DNA from: Rotaria socialis
Taxonomy: Eukaryota; Rotifera; Eurotatoria; Philodinida; Philodinidae
NCBI GenBank assembly: GCA_905331475.1
Contig: CAJNYU010001726.1
Coordinates: 126,637-190,636, forward strand
Direction: 5' to 3'
Length of the DNA: 64,000 nucleotides
Shown here: piece by piece, positions 1-12,810 of the stretch
How the letters are laid out: the number at the start of each line of letters is the position of its first letter
How positions within the stretch are numbered: position 1 is the stretch's first letter
Program-made: the position numbers and the translations under genes
The notes under the pieces: model-generated
Told to the model about the DNA's origin: nothing
Database searches by the model: none
What the model saw: the letters and a program-made list of their open reading frames with translations, nothing else

Positions 1-40
1 ATATATATTGAATTATGTAGCATATCGTTTTTTTACTTAC

Positions 41-610
41 TTTGCCTTCTTCATTAGTTATAGTAATCACATAATCTGTTGATTCCGAAATAAAATCAAC
101 AATACGTGTAATAGGATTCGGTAGCTAATTTCAAAAACAAAATATACGCAAGTTTTGTTTTTCGGAAATGTTTCTATTTGATTTACACACATTAACATAT
201 TCTGTATGTTCTTGTTGTACAGTAACAAGTTCTCGTGTCACAACTGCTCGTACTGTTGTTCCACACGGAACACCATCAATAGTTGCTTGACTAAAATTTG
301 AAAAGCAAACAACAATGATCATTTCATTATTTATTCAAACCATATGATCAAACCTATTAGCAATAACTTGAATGCAATCATGAAGATTACCATAATTTGT
401 TTTTGTTACTTTGACTTCAAATGAGCCAACATCTGTATTATTTGTTAATGAACAAATCAATGTATCATCGTATAAAATGGAGTTAATATCATAGTTAACT
501 ATTTATAGAAAAAACAAACATGTTTACTAGTTCGATCAGAAAATATTCCCAAATAAATAATTACCTAAACTACGTAAATATTCAAGAGAACTATTTTCTG
601 CAGACACCAT
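41..610 (-). CDS. 5' part of a CATIP-like ciliogenesis gene (partial, runs off the window)
   Basis: Four exons join in frame on the minus strand: 610-565, 498-354, 290-191 and 124-41. The last ends at a GT donor (GTAAGT), so the gene continues past base 1. The 125 codons start MVSAENSSLEYL. They contain DDTLICSL, then SQATIDGVPCGTTV, and later YVITITNEEGK. The order of these blocks (short helix, DTL strand, a V-x-A/N-S...DG/CG block, E-Y/F-V, EEG) resembles the N-terminus of ciliogenesis-associated TTC17-interacting protein as I remember it, at low identity. Introns are 65-66 nt. The divergence leaves room for another ciliary family; the exon structure is firmer than the name. Confidence 0.45.
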
Positions 611-768
611 CGCTAGAAAATTAAAGCAATCTTTTTTTCATATCACACAGACATGCCTCTAATAGTTTCTTGGGCAATAACCTCTCTTCAATAAAGTTTT
701 ATTCTTTTCTTTTTCAAGATCAGAGATAGATGTCTCTCCATCAAGTAAAACATTTTTTTATTTTTAAT

Positions 769-2299
769 TCAACATGAATATGAAAGACATACTTCACGTT
801 GTTCAAATAGTTTTAAATGATCTGTAAACAAATAAATAACAACTGCTCCAATTAAAGAACCTATTTGTGTCAAAAAACCAAACCAAAATAATCCACGATG
901 ACCTGACTTATGTCGAAAATAATTACCAACCAAAATACGGATAAAAAATAATATACAATATTTCAAAAACCAGCTAGTGGAGATCACCAGTTTACCAATA
1001 AATTGATCGACTAATGGTGAACAAGGCGAAAGCTTAGCCGCAAGAAATGTATATCCAAAAAGTCCTGTTCCAATAACAGTCAGAACATATAAATAACGAG
1101 AAGGTAACTTTGGAACGAATACACCCAATAATGACATGAGAGGATATGCAAACTGACAAGCTATGATAGTGTAATGATAAACTTCAATAGAATAAGGATA
1201 AAGAGAATAACCTATAAATAGTTTTAAAAAAAAGGAAAAACGAAATGAAAGATATTGAAATTAGAGGAAGTGTCGTCAAATATATACTTTGTATACTTGG
1301 CGTAGCGCCTAAATAAAAGAACTCGAATAAAAAATAACATCAAGATATAAGGTTAATGTTACCAATTATAAGAATACTTGTCCAGAAACATAGAAACAAA
1401 TATATTCCATGTTCTGAAATCCAAAATTCTTTTCTTGTCATTCGATTTTCACTTTCTAATGGACCTTTCAATTCGACAGACTCCAAATTAGTAGCAGTCT
1501 TTTCGACTGTACTTAGTTCAACAACAGGGCTATCATTTCTAAAATAAATCAATTTTCTAATTACAATAATAATGTTTAAAAAAATGAATCCAAACTTCGT
1601 GTGTGAAAAATCTATCGAGTTTTTCTCTTGCTTTCGGCCCATCCGTATGACACAAAGGGTAACAAATGAAAGAAGTGATCCTAACATAATTACTGATAAT
1701 GCTAAAAAATATGTTTGAACAGAAAATCTTGGCGGTGTATCATACGGAGTTAATGTTCCATTTCCATCATCTATACATGATGTTTTACCAACACCTTGTG
1801 CTATACCTAATAATGCTGGAAGTAAATTAGAAAGAGCTTCACCAATAAAATATGCATTCATGTAAATTGGCTCATAACGATCAAGAAATGGTAAAAATGT
1901 CACACTTGATGTACAGTCAACAAGTGCTAAAGTTAATGAAAATCCCATCAGATAACTTGAATGTGGGCTTCCATTGATTGTTGTTGTTTTATGCCATACA
2001 AAAGCAAGAACGATAAGAACAATAGTGCCAGTTGTTAATATACATATATTGACGGGAATTTCATAAGTGACACCACCACGAGAAAGCCGTCGAATAAGAG
2101 CAATAATGATTACACCAATATTCGCTAGATTGGAGACAAGACCCATTGTTGCTGGTAATGCCCATTTTTCAGGTAGCCGATTGACCATCAATGGAAACTC
2201 AATCCATACACCACACAAATTGAGCCATGAACCGACAACGAATAAAGCGACCAGTGTAGAAACAAATATTGTCTTTAACTGTAGTTTAGCCCACATCAC
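769..2299 (-). CDS. SLC52A: Riboflavin transporter, SLC52A family (complete, 3 exons)
   Basis: A multi-pass plasma-membrane carrier for vitamin B2 uptake. Exons 2299-1596, 1538-1363 and 1211-769 join in phase to 440 aa, within the usual 440-470. The N-terminus reads MMWAKLQLKTIFVSTLVALF, followed by the family hallmark GSWLNLCGVWIEFPLMV. Later blocks are YFIGEALSNLLPALLGIAQG and the C-terminal half with GTGLFGYTFLAAKLSPCSPL and FGFLTQIGSLIGAVV. About ten hydrophobic segments are visible. An apparent extra hydrophobic stretch at 1539-1595 is a 57-nt GT-AG intron that happens to stay open; removing it restores the normal cytoplasmic loop. It lies 158 bp downstream of the start of the next minus-strand gene. 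Which SLC52A member it is cannot be told. Confidence 0.93.
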
Positions 2300-5200
2300 G
2301 TTAATGTAAGCAATACAAAATACGCGTACAATAATCTATTGTGAATGGTTGAAACAACCTTTTTTATAATGAGAATTTTATCTAGGAGAATGTCGAAACA
2401 TGCATGTTTGTTCGTGATCTCTTATATTGTAAGTTAAGGTTAAAAATTGACGATACAATACCACCGATAAAGAGAAAGAAAAAAAAACAGGCATTCATTG
2501 GTGTATAGTCATACAAAATCATTCTTGTTCTATTATTGTCACTAATGATAAATGAGACTAATATATCTCATTTCTGGTCAATGCTTCCTAAGAATCCATA
2601 GTATACAGATTTGAAACTCACACGTGTTCCCATCTCATAATCATTTGTATCGCGTAGATTTGATTTCAAAAATATTTTGTTAGTTTTTCTTGTATGGCAA
2701 TTTTCGAAGTCGATTCTATTTTACTGGATGAATGATTGTTTTTCCTTTCTATAATCCTACCGTCTCAAAAATAAAGCCACAAAAAAATACTTAACTTACA
2801 TTTTCTCTAAACAAGTCGATCGAAAATAAATAATTCCCAAATAGTCGAGCTTACTTAAATCTCAATGAAAGTTATAATGACCATTCGTCGGTTCATCATC
2901 ATCATCATCATCATCATCGATTCACCATTGCAAACTGACAAAATCTATAAATTGGTAGTTGATCTACATCGGTATCTTAATGTACATCGATGAACGTAGT
3001 GGGTACATGTCGAAAATAAAAACATCAAAAATGAAAATGTTCAACATCGAAATCCATTTTAGCAATGAATGTTACTCTCATCCTTATTGATTAGCCGTAT
3101 GCGCGCATACCATATTGCATTATATAGACTAACATTGAAAGAAAACTTGTCACTAAGAGCTATAAAAAAAAGACTTACAAGGATTTTTTATTTTCGACAT
3201 TTTCTCATTACCATTTATCTACTTTTGCTAACGATACACATCATTGTGTACAGTAAATCGTCATTCATCGATACTCACCAATAAAAACCAATGTACATTT
3301 GAATATCGGCATATAGTATTGAATATCCTTACATACTATATCCACTAATATGAATCGATAGTCAGCTGTATACATCAATACTCACCGGTGCATACATCAG
3401 TAGATGTGAATATGTATACCGCTGAATATCGATGTGAAATATCCAAATATATTTAACGACATTCAGTGAAGTTCGCTAGTATACACGTGGACTATCAATG
3501 TATATGAGTATATATTGATGATTATCGTTTACCGTTTAACATCGGTTATCGATAGGCTGATTACCGGTTGACTGGTTATCATTATCGTTGTATCCCGACT
3601 ACAAGTTTACCATATGATAAAAGTCCCATGGAAATTTGCCTATATGAGTAAGCGACGGACCGAATAAAAATGTATATTTTCGATCATTTCAAATGAATAA
3701 TGCTTTATATGTACATATAATTGACCATTTAACGTTACACAGAAATAAAATAAAAACGACATACAAACACGAGAGTATAGATCGACGTGATCACGAAATT
3801 TTGGTCGTGGCCACAAAAATGAATGTGAATCAAAAACTTTTTTTTTCTTGTATTATTATGAACTGATAGAATACGAGTAAACATATTGATGGTTTACTAG
3901 TAGCCACTGATAAATAGGTCACCGTTGGTAGGAAATCTTATTTGATTACGATAAGATTGTACATGAAGAGTTTAATAATCTAAAATTGCACATTGTTCAA
4001 TATTTATCTTAGTTACACGAAATTCAAAATTGCTATTAAGCAATTATATTGAAAGTTTGTCTTGGCTAGTCTTTCGTCAAGGTCACGAAAATTTTCCTGA
4101 AACTTATCATAGTCATAAGCATGACAATAAATAAAAATTGCAGTACTGAAACCAATCTCAAAGTAATAGTTAATAGGCATCATCTATGTTAATCACTACT
4201 TCACAATATGAACACCCGTACAACTTACAAAGGGAAAAGGGATCGTCAATTGCGACTATTCGAAATCTTCCATCCATGGCAGAGAAAAATGACCAACCGA
4301 TTTAATATTATAGCGGCTTCGATTAAGAATTTTTCTCTGAGCATAATACTGAATGCAGTCTAGATCGACTCTATCCGTCTAATCGTAAGTGGTGTACGAA
4401 AATATCAATCGGTACGAATGATTTCTTTTCTTTTATAATGATAATTTATCTCTTGAATACACAGATTGACAATGCTCTACACAAACATTTTTTAACGCAG
4501 AGCAATATTCGCTGCACATTCTGACTAAGAAAAATCTACTTATTTGTACAAGTCAATAGTTAGATTGGCATGGATGTTATGTTAGCAATAGAATAGTATT
4601 TCGAAACTTGTCAATTTATATGAATTGCTTTTATGAGCATGATTTCTTTTTCTGTTCGTATGCATTTATGTACTCGGAACTTTTAGAATTCGTACATAAT
4701 CGTTTATTTTAAAACGAATTGATTTGTTTCTAGTGAATATTAATATTTTCATGTTTATTCAAAGCGTCTAATCAGAGATATACAAAATATATAAATACTC
4801 ACTTTATAGAATTTCGCTCATTTATGCTCGATTCTAATGAAGCAAGTAATTGAAATCTATGGCAATCAGAAAATTTCGAATGTCTTTAAAATAGTTTTTA
4901 TTTTTATTATTATTAAATGCTTGAATGATGCAAATGTTAATTGATTTCTTATTTCGTAGAAACATCTGCAATCGTTTCTAGTACTTCTAGCCAAACTTGT
5001 GTCATATAATACAGCTTTAAGATGAATGTATTGAAATGCTACTGGGAAAAAAACATAACATCACACACTCAACTTCTCAACCTTTCATTTTTCATATTAT
5101 CAAATGTTGTTCCTAGCTATGTTGTTTATCAATCATCAATACTGCTGCGTTTTTTCTGATGGACACATGAATCATTTAACAGTGGTTATTGCTACAATAA

Positions 5201-6031
5201 TGATTGAAAATTTCACAATTACCGAACCTATGAAGAAAAAAAATAGACGGACACAAAAAGCCAATTATCAATCTCTTACATTGCGTAATGTTTACATAAA
5301 GATATATTGAATACCATTCTTGAGAAAGAGTTTTACTTCTATTGTAGAAATAAAATTAAAATCTCTCGATAAATGATAGAAAGTAAAATATTTGAATTTC
5401 GAACTTTAAAATATTCATAAGAGCAACTTATTCATTGGCAATTGGTGACTCAAAAAGTTGTCTTATCTTTATATTAAAGATATCGCATAGCAATTTTTAG
5501 TCTATTGGAATTGAATCATCCAACAATATGTGACACAGTCAAACCTCTCTTTGTTCTTTCATTCTTCATCCAGGCATCATCAATATACGGGTATAGGCCA
5601 TAAAGCTATATTTAATACTATCTACAAATTTTTCCACAATGTGTCCTATCTTTTTTCTCTATATGTAGTGCAACACGAATTTTATTCTAGAACAACGAGA
5701 GAATAAAGAGCGAATGCAAGAAAGCGAGCGATACCGAATCTAGACCATTGTTCTCTGCTCATAGAAGCAATGCAGACTATAGTCAAGAAAGCATGAATCA
5801 TCGTTTCTTCTCTTTTCTCTCTCTCTCTCTTTCTCTCTCCCTCTATTCTCTTACCGTTATAAAGGACATTGAGCGTGGCTAGTTGCTTATACTAGCGGAT
5901 GGTGTTAAACGCGTGACAAGTAAAATATTCTAAGTATGAGAGCATCATCGTAATGAATTTGTTGATTTCAATCATTGACTTCATGTGGTTTTTATTTACA
6001 GTTCAATTATAATAATTAGTGATCATTAACA
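2300..6031. other. Gene-poor spacer (3.7 kb)
   Basis: I see no supportable coding exon here. The longest open frames (around 3069-3284 and 5104-5310) are low-complexity and resemble nothing I know. Contents noted: a TCA/ATC trinucleotide tract near 2893-2919, a stretch dense in TATCGAT-like words at about 3290-3600, and a CT-rich tract at about 5817-5842 upstream of the vWFA gene. It presumably contains the divergent promoters of the SLC52A gene and the vWFA gene. Confidence 0.6.
2893..2919. repeat. TCA/ATC trinucleotide microsatellite
   Basis: About nine tandem TCA units in non-coding DNA 0.6 kb upstream of the minus-strand riboflavin transporter. Simple sequence; no function inferred. Confidence 0.85.
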
Positions 6032-7202
6032 ATGACTACAACTATGGATATTGCGGTCTGTATTGATTGTTCATCATCGATTACATCGAATTTTGATCGT
6101 ATTCGTTTAAACATTCTTTCGATTCTTAATGAAGCATTAACCGAACATCAATCCGATGTTCGTATGGCACTAATTCAATTTCGATCACATTACGATAATT
6201 GGGTAACAAAGACACATCCATTTACTTCATCAATGGATTTATTTCAAGAATGGATCAACGCTGTTCAGATTGATGGTGAAAATTCGAATGAATGTAAAGC
6301 CATTGGTAAGATAGAAAATTACATTTCATACTAAAGTTGTTGTCGTTATTGTTTTTAATATTTTAGTTGATGCACTCGATGAATCTTTGGCACTTGAGTG
6401 GCGTTCAATGGTAAGTAAAGATTTTGATTTTTTTTTCTTAAAGAAATTAGTCTTTTTCTATTTTTAAAGACAAATTTGAATCTGTTTCACGAAAAACTTG
6501 TAATTTTGATTACTGATGGTCCACCGTGTAATCTACTTGATAAAGAATGTTCGTACAACAATAAAGATCTTTGGGAACTAGCTGATGAATTCGACAAACA
6601 AAATATTACATTAGTCATTGTTGGTATTGAACCGAGTGTTGTTGTTTGTGATGATTTCTATTGTGCATTAGCTCATAAAACAGGTATGCAAATTGTTTCT
6701 TTTGTAAATCTTTAAAAAGATTTTCAATCAAATGCTAGGTGGTGAATATATTCCATTGATCAATTCTGTACATGTTCTTACTTCTGTTATCAAACAAGCA
6801 TTATTAGAAGATACACTTTTACAATCATTTCGTCATCTTGATATTCATTTGGATATTGAATATGATTCATTGTATAGTTTTCTAGCAGTTCAAAAACGAG
6901 CAGATTTTATGATTGAATATTGCCGAACAATGACAGATATTCGAAAATGTTTGTACACATATCGTAATCAACCAACTGAACTTATCATTGATGAAATCAA
7001 TGATGATGATGTTGATCACTTTGTGTGGAAAAATATAAACATTATTATTTCAACACCAATAACCGACGATGAAGGTTATAGAACAAGATTGCCGACGACG
7101 GCATCAGCTGAATCGAGTTTTATCGATATAATTGGTTCATCCGCTTCATCATATCATACGGATTTCGATTTGAATAGTGAAATCGATGATGAGTGCTTTT
7201 AA
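6032..7202 (+). CDS. von Willebrand factor A-domain protein (paralogue 1)
   Basis: Exons 6032-6305, 6367-6410, 6470-6683 and 6739-7202 join in phase to 331 aa. The protein starts directly with a vWFA fold: MDIAVCIDCSSS gives the metal-site motif DxSxS at residues 11-15. The strand KLVILITDGPP supplies the second MIDAS aspartate, and ITLVIVGIE is a further core strand. There is no signal peptide or membrane segment, so it is probably cytosolic. The C-terminal ~140 residues are acidic and serine-rich (for example DEINDDDVDHF and a DDEC end) and match nothing I recognise. A paralogue with the same intron positions and phases lies at 20317-21271. Function unknown; metal-dependent ligand binding is inferred from the intact motif. 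Confidence 0.85.
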
Positions 7203-8433
7203 AAACAAATATTTTTTCTCCATTAGTTTCCGTTTTTATTCTTACTCGATTTTTGAATCTTAAACATAAGTATTCAAGACTTTTATGATAGACTTAACAT
7301 TATCCTTCTCTCTCTTTTTTTTCTTTTCCTCTTTATATTTCCAATTATTGAATTTATTTCGTTTAGTTTTTGTTTGTGCATTCATTAAGGCCTAATCTAT
7401 CTTCTTGTCTTCTATTTCTTTAATTAGTATATCTAAGTAAGAAGATGTGCCTTTCGCTTCGTTTGATTATTGATTGTTTCATTTCATATATTTTTTTGGC
7501 CAATGTCATTTATCTTGTCAGTATCTTACGCGTTATTTAGAATGTTCATTTTTCTAACCTTTTTCTTACAGTTACAGATGTTTTCGTTTGTGTATCTAGC
7601 TTTATATCAATTAACACTTGTGATTTGTTGTTAACATTTGTAGAGGAAGATGGTTCCACATAAAAAAGAGAGACCGACAAAAAAGTTTTTTTTTTGATAA
7701 CCTCGTATTCTCAATGCAGTGAAGAAGCAAAAATAAAATTTTAATGCTTTTAAATCAACAAATGATATGCTATGATTAATTAGAAAAAATTCATCGTTTT
7801 CTAATGAAATTTCTCTCTGAATAGCGGAATTGTAAAGAAAAAGTGAGATATTGGATAAGTTGATTTTCGTTTATTTTTGTTTTTATACCGTATTTTTCTA
7901 ATTGATTCACTGCTTGATGTTTATATAAGATTTTATCGATTTCGCTGATTAAGATGATGTGAATTGATTTTCTGATCCGGCTGATATGAAATGTTCGTCT
8001 TTTCAATCAAAATTTTTCTACAATTTTTTGCATGTATAATATTAGTCACTATTGGAAACTTTAGATGTTGTATTTGCAAATAATGCGAAATAAATTAACT
8101 AGAAGATAAGTAATAATTACACTAATATGTAATTTGGTGGTCGAAAATCGAAATAAGAATTCTTACTGCCCTCTCGTATGCTGTTCTGCCATGCCCTACA
8201 AGACAGGACAGAAACAGTTGTCCTGTGTATCTACCTTATACTCTTAATATATAATCAGTAATTAGTGCATGTTTTTCTTTACGGTATCATTCTTATCTTT
8301 AACTGAAATGAATATTTCATTAGATATTTTTGATTTTCATTTCGATTATTTCATCTGTTCTTTTCTTTTTCTTTTGCAATTTGAGATTAAATCTCATTGA
8401 AATGCGTCAATTTTAGGGTGTGTATGACAACCC
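7203..8433. other. Intergenic spacer
   Basis: T-rich downstream DNA after the vWFA gene, then AT-rich sequence with no coding signal I can support. A minus-strand open frame near 7791-8006 is lysine/isoleucine-rich and looks fortuitous. Confidence 0.6.
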
Positions 8434-9209
8434 AGGTGAAAGAAAACGGCCTTGAATGTCGTAATAGCGGTGTAAAACGTTAAAAACGCGCCGTAATCCG
8501 TCAGGCCGGATTACGATGTCAAAACCTGAGAAAAACGATGGCCGTTTTCTATTAAAATAAATGTGGAAACTTCGGATTTCATCCGAGAGTTATGTGTACT
8601 GCAAAAAGTGCATGGGACATGAGTCATTTTAGAATGCCTGAACACGAAAATTATCATGAGAAATTAGGCAATTTGATTTCTGGATGGAGTTTTTGTGAAT
8701 TTTGAGACCTTTTTCAGGTGATGTTTCGTTAGAAAGCTACGATTTCGTTCAAAACTAATATCAGATTCGGAATCAGCGTTAAAAACTGAGTCGATTTATA
8801 TATGTTGTGAATAATTCTGAGAAAAATTTGTTTTTTGAAAAAATCCCTGTACCCCTCCTCAGGGATGGTCTGGCCAAAAATGACAATTTTTTCGATAACT
8901 CAACTATTTCTTGAGAGATCCTTCTCATCTTCGAACTCGACCGAGATATTCATGAGATTGAACTGTGTGGAAAATTTCAGCTCAATCGAATGTAATTGTG
9001 AAGGGTTATCGAACAAACGGACGGCCGGCCGGACACACCGACCGATTCTATAGTGTACTCTTTTTTCTTGAGTACACAAAAACGGCCCTCAAAACGAGCT
9101 GACGGATTTCGGCGAAATAAGGTGAAAACGACGCCTTATTTCACCGTTTTCTAGCCGTTTCCTGCCTTTTAAGGCGCCGTTTCAGACGGTCGGAAGATTC
9201 TCCTGGGTA
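8434..9209 (+). repeat. Composite non-coding repeat: arms with an inserted 0.53-kb core
   Basis: Two GC-richer arms (about 8434-8553 and 9083-9209) carry repeated AAAACGG/CCGTTTT words. They enclose a core of about 8554-9082. The core matches, reversed, the repeat at 56993-57520 inside a DYNC2H1 intron. The arms match, reversed and without the core, the segment at about 43770-43925. The outer ends show short inverted similarity (ACCCAGG near 8434 and CCTGGGT near 9206). The left arm contains a perfect 9-bp stem, CGTAATCCG at 8492-8500 against CGGATTACG at 8507-8515. No transposase is encoded, so this is a non-autonomous, probably MITE-like element that received a second element. The short open frame in the core recurs in the other copy only because the DNA does. 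Confidence 0.75.
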
Positions 9210-9876
9210 AGACCACCATTTGTTGGAAGGTATATTTCAAGTGCACGAATAGATAAGTTGTTTTTTAATGCGTAGCGCACAGACGAATTGGCACACACGG
9301 CTTCCACTTAAGGTTTCTCTAGATAATATTCCTTCTATCCTTTCAAGTTCTGCAATCAAGAATGAATGAACTGTATTTAATACAAGCTAATTTAAAAGTT
9401 TTCAACCCATCAGATTTTTTCTCATGGAAAATAGCACTAGCATGCACGTTCATCTTAAGTGACTTATTCAGATGCTGAAAACAGAGACGATGATTTGGTT
9501 GTGCAATCCTCATAGCGTGTGAAATGATGAACTTCATAAAAAAAAAATCACTTTTTAACGAACGAAAAACAATGAAGCTAATAAAAGACAAAAATTCTAT
9601 TGTTACTACTAGAACACTAACTAAAATATGATTTCATTAATACTCATAGCTTCAATGATCATCGTCCATTCTTTTATTTTATAATCGAACATAACAATGA
9701 ATTGAAATAATACCATTGCCGTATTGATTACCATTATTAATACACGTAAACAAATTTCCTATCATGCAAAGTCAAATAAAGAATTAATTTATTCTTTAAA
9801 TCTTTTTGTCGAAAGGAAATAAAACGTATAAATATAATTTTATAATTGATTATTTTAATTTGAAAGTCTTCCATTA
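9210..9876. other. Spacer between repeat and pseudogene
   Basis: AT-rich, with no exon I can support. Upstream exons of the pseudogene starting at 9877 would be expected here but I could not find them. Confidence 0.5.
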
Positions 9877-11002
9877 GGTAATGATTCATTTTGGATTGAT
9901 TTATTTAATAATTCAACAAAAGATTTTAATCTAATATTATATGAATAAGATTGGATGAATCATCAAACAATTGATTTTATTCCATTATGCCAATCAATTC
10001 ATCTCGGTAAACAATGGTTAACATCAATGGGTTATGCAGCTCATCTTTTTAATATTAATATACAATATTCAATGAATCTACCACGACATGCACTTCAAGC
10101 TTCAGAAATCGATCGTGTTACACAAGCAAGAGTTTCAGATGATTATTATATACATATTAATAGACAAATTTCTCAATGGAATATAGGCATATCATCAATG
10201 TTAGCTAATGCTATTGGAATAGCTCCATTTAAAGATGTTTTTTTAGTCAAATCAATATCAACCTGGTGCTCCATATAAAACAACAGCTCAAGAAATTTTA
10301 CCTGATCGAGAAATTTTAATTGCAACACTTTCAACTGGGCGAGTTGCTTTTGGCGATGGAATTAATTATACTGATAAAGAACGTATTATGTGATGTTGTC
10401 GCCAAGATGGTTTTATTTTAAAACCTACGAAACCCTTAACAATGATTGATTTAGCTATTTCAGATTGGGCTCTTCATCACGGAGTTATACAAGGAGAACT
10501 TTATTCAACAAAAACAATTATAAATAATGAAATATTTTCTTTTATATTTGCTTCCTCAATGAAACGTAACTATTCAATAGTTCCTTCAATGATTCGTTCA
10601 TCAAACGGAATTCTTTGGTCATTTGATAATCCGTATAAAATAAATTATTTTGATGAAAATCATTCACTTGAAATATCAAATGAAATATGTAATTTAACGT
10701 CATTCTGTCTTTGGTATTCTTCACCTATTTGGTCTTTCAATGATTCTTTAACAACAAAATATTATTTCATGGGTGAAATTAATAAATGGACATTTATTAG
10801 TCAACAACGATTTTCGTCTTTATATACAAATGTTGATAATACACAAATGACAATTGTTGTTCAAGGTGTAGTCAATGAAATAGTCGAAATTTTAGTATAT
10901 CATTCAAAATTTCAGTCTATTACTCATGTTAATTGCCATTTTTATATTGATCATTTAATAGCTCAGCTAATTATTAATTCTACAAATGTTATTTGTTTAT
11001 AA
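9877..11002 (+). pseudogene. Decayed copy of an unidentified multi-exon protein gene
   Basis: A splice acceptor (CCATTAG) precedes 9877, after which frame GNDSFWIDLF... is open. It is broken by TAA at 9946-9948, by a frameshift near 10258 and by TGA at 10391-10393. Between and after the breaks the reading is convincing protein: GKQWLTSMGYAAHLF, QWNIGISSMLANAIG, ILIATLSTG, CRQDGFILKP and then a long tail to a natural stop at 11002. The blocks ISSM.ANAIG, ATLSTG and DG.(I/L)LKP recall a conserved invertebrate family with no function known to me. The 5' exons are missing. Two nonsense mutations, one frameshift and 5' truncation make it a pseudogene, unless the assembly is at fault. Confidence 0.7.
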
Positions 11003-12810
11003 AATTTAAAAAAATCAGTTTCAGTTAGGAAATTTGATTAATTTCTATTTTACAAGTATAAATTAACACCGGTAGTCTTATAAGTCAATTTTAGAGTATC
11101 TGATCAATAATTAATGTCGAGTTTCAATCAGGTATATTTTTTCTAATTTTACTTAAAATCTGTATCGACACTTTTTTTAAATGAAAAAAAGAAAAAGAAA
11201 AGCCATTTATTCGTACATTATCTGAATGATATTTTTGGTACATAGCTAATTGAGATTTACTCGAAAGGCTTTCCATAGATGTCTAATTACAATGCAGTTT
11301 GAACACACTTTACTTGTCTTAATAATTCTCTAATATGTTCTATGAAAAATCGGTATAAAACAAAGTTTTAATAATTGTTTAATAAAGAAGAAAAGACCAA
11401 TTTGATCAGTTTGATTCACCCTAGTCAACTCTCCCCATAAAAGTCACTCGGACGTCTTCTATGAAACTCTCCAGAAACTTCTCAGGCATTCCACCAGGAG
11501 TTTAAAGATCTCTCAAGAGCTCCTAAAAACATGATGGTCGTTAAAGGGGACCTATTCACTTTTTTCATCATCATTTAACTTTTTGTTAGCTATTTATCAA
11601 CCGAAACCCATTTCATCAAAGAATGTGTCTCTTTTCAAGAGAATCTCCTACCTAAGTCATTTAGAAGGCCTGGTCTCAGTGGACGACTTCCGAGAATCAA
11701 ATTTTTACTCAGATCAAAATGATGAATTATCGCTGAGAGAGCTCAGACAGAAGTCCAAATTATATTTATCACTTAGACAAAAATTGATCATAAAAATAAA
11801 CAATTATTTCTTCTGAATCTTGAGTTTTTTATATAATTTTATAGGCGCAAAAGAAAACGGTAATTGAATTCCTGCACTTCCTGATAAATCCCCCAGGAAT
11901 TCCTGAGGGGCTCCTAGGGAGTTCTTATTTTTGCTCTATTCGGTAACATTTGGGGATTTCCTGGCAGGGAGTCACTACTGATGATTCTGCAAAGGAGAGT
12001 AGGTTAGAACAGTGAGTTAAAGTCGCTAAAATATCGCTTCATGCATTGTAGATAATGTAATAGATTATTTTATTCGATTGACTAGCAAAACAAAATGACA
12101 ACATTAAGATTGCATAATAGAACAATGTACATTAACTCATGAAGAAGCAAAACAAGTAATACATATATATACAAGAAAAACAACACGATAGTTACACAAC
12201 ATTATCCACAGAAATAATATTTCCATTTTGTTTGTATTCATTTTTAACTTTGAAAAAATAGAAATGATTACATTTTTGAAGATAAGATTTAATAAGAAAT
12301 AAAAGAGATAATTTTTCAGATTGTTCATCTGTTGAATTCGAAGATTTGTTGCTATTGAAGTAGATCATCTAATTAATAAATGAAATAAAAAATAGATTAT
12401 GATCCACAATAAGTATAAATTCATCTTATTCTATACTCAATCATAATATTTTCATTTTCCAATATTTAACAATCGCTTTTAGTTCATCCCTCTTTTCACA
12501 TCCTCGGATCGCCATAAGAGACATTTTGAAATTTGAAATGCTTTTTTAGAAAACCACCAAGAAATGATTTATTCAAGTTGAAAAAAATGAAGTATCCGTC
12601 GAAATTGCTCTTACTCTAACATGATGTATTCAGATTCAAACATTCGAATATTATATTTGAGCATTAACATTGTATATGAAATTATAAAAAATAAATTAGT
12701 AATGGAACGGAAAATATTTAATTCTAATAGAAAAAGAAAACACAATAAATACAGCACTTGTTATTGTTAAAAATTCTTCGAAAAAAAATAACAAATTTCA
12801 TTTTCGTATG
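11003..12810. other. Intergenic spacer with C/T-rich patches
   Basis: No gene supported. Segments around 11440-11540 and 11870-11970 are richer in GC and repeat CCAGGAATTCCTG-like words, which suggests remains of an old repeat; I could not define ends. An open frame at 11583-11816 is not supported by similarity or splice signals. Confidence 0.5.

Noticed and set aside
1539..1595. An extra hydrophobic segment in the riboflavin transporter.
   Set aside because: It is a 57-nt GT-AG intron without stops; splicing it out gives the normal 440-residue length.
8835..9053. A 72-residue frame recurring at 57079-57264 as a conserved small protein.
   Set aside because: Similarity extends equally through the non-coding parts of both copies, so it follows from the DNA repeat.
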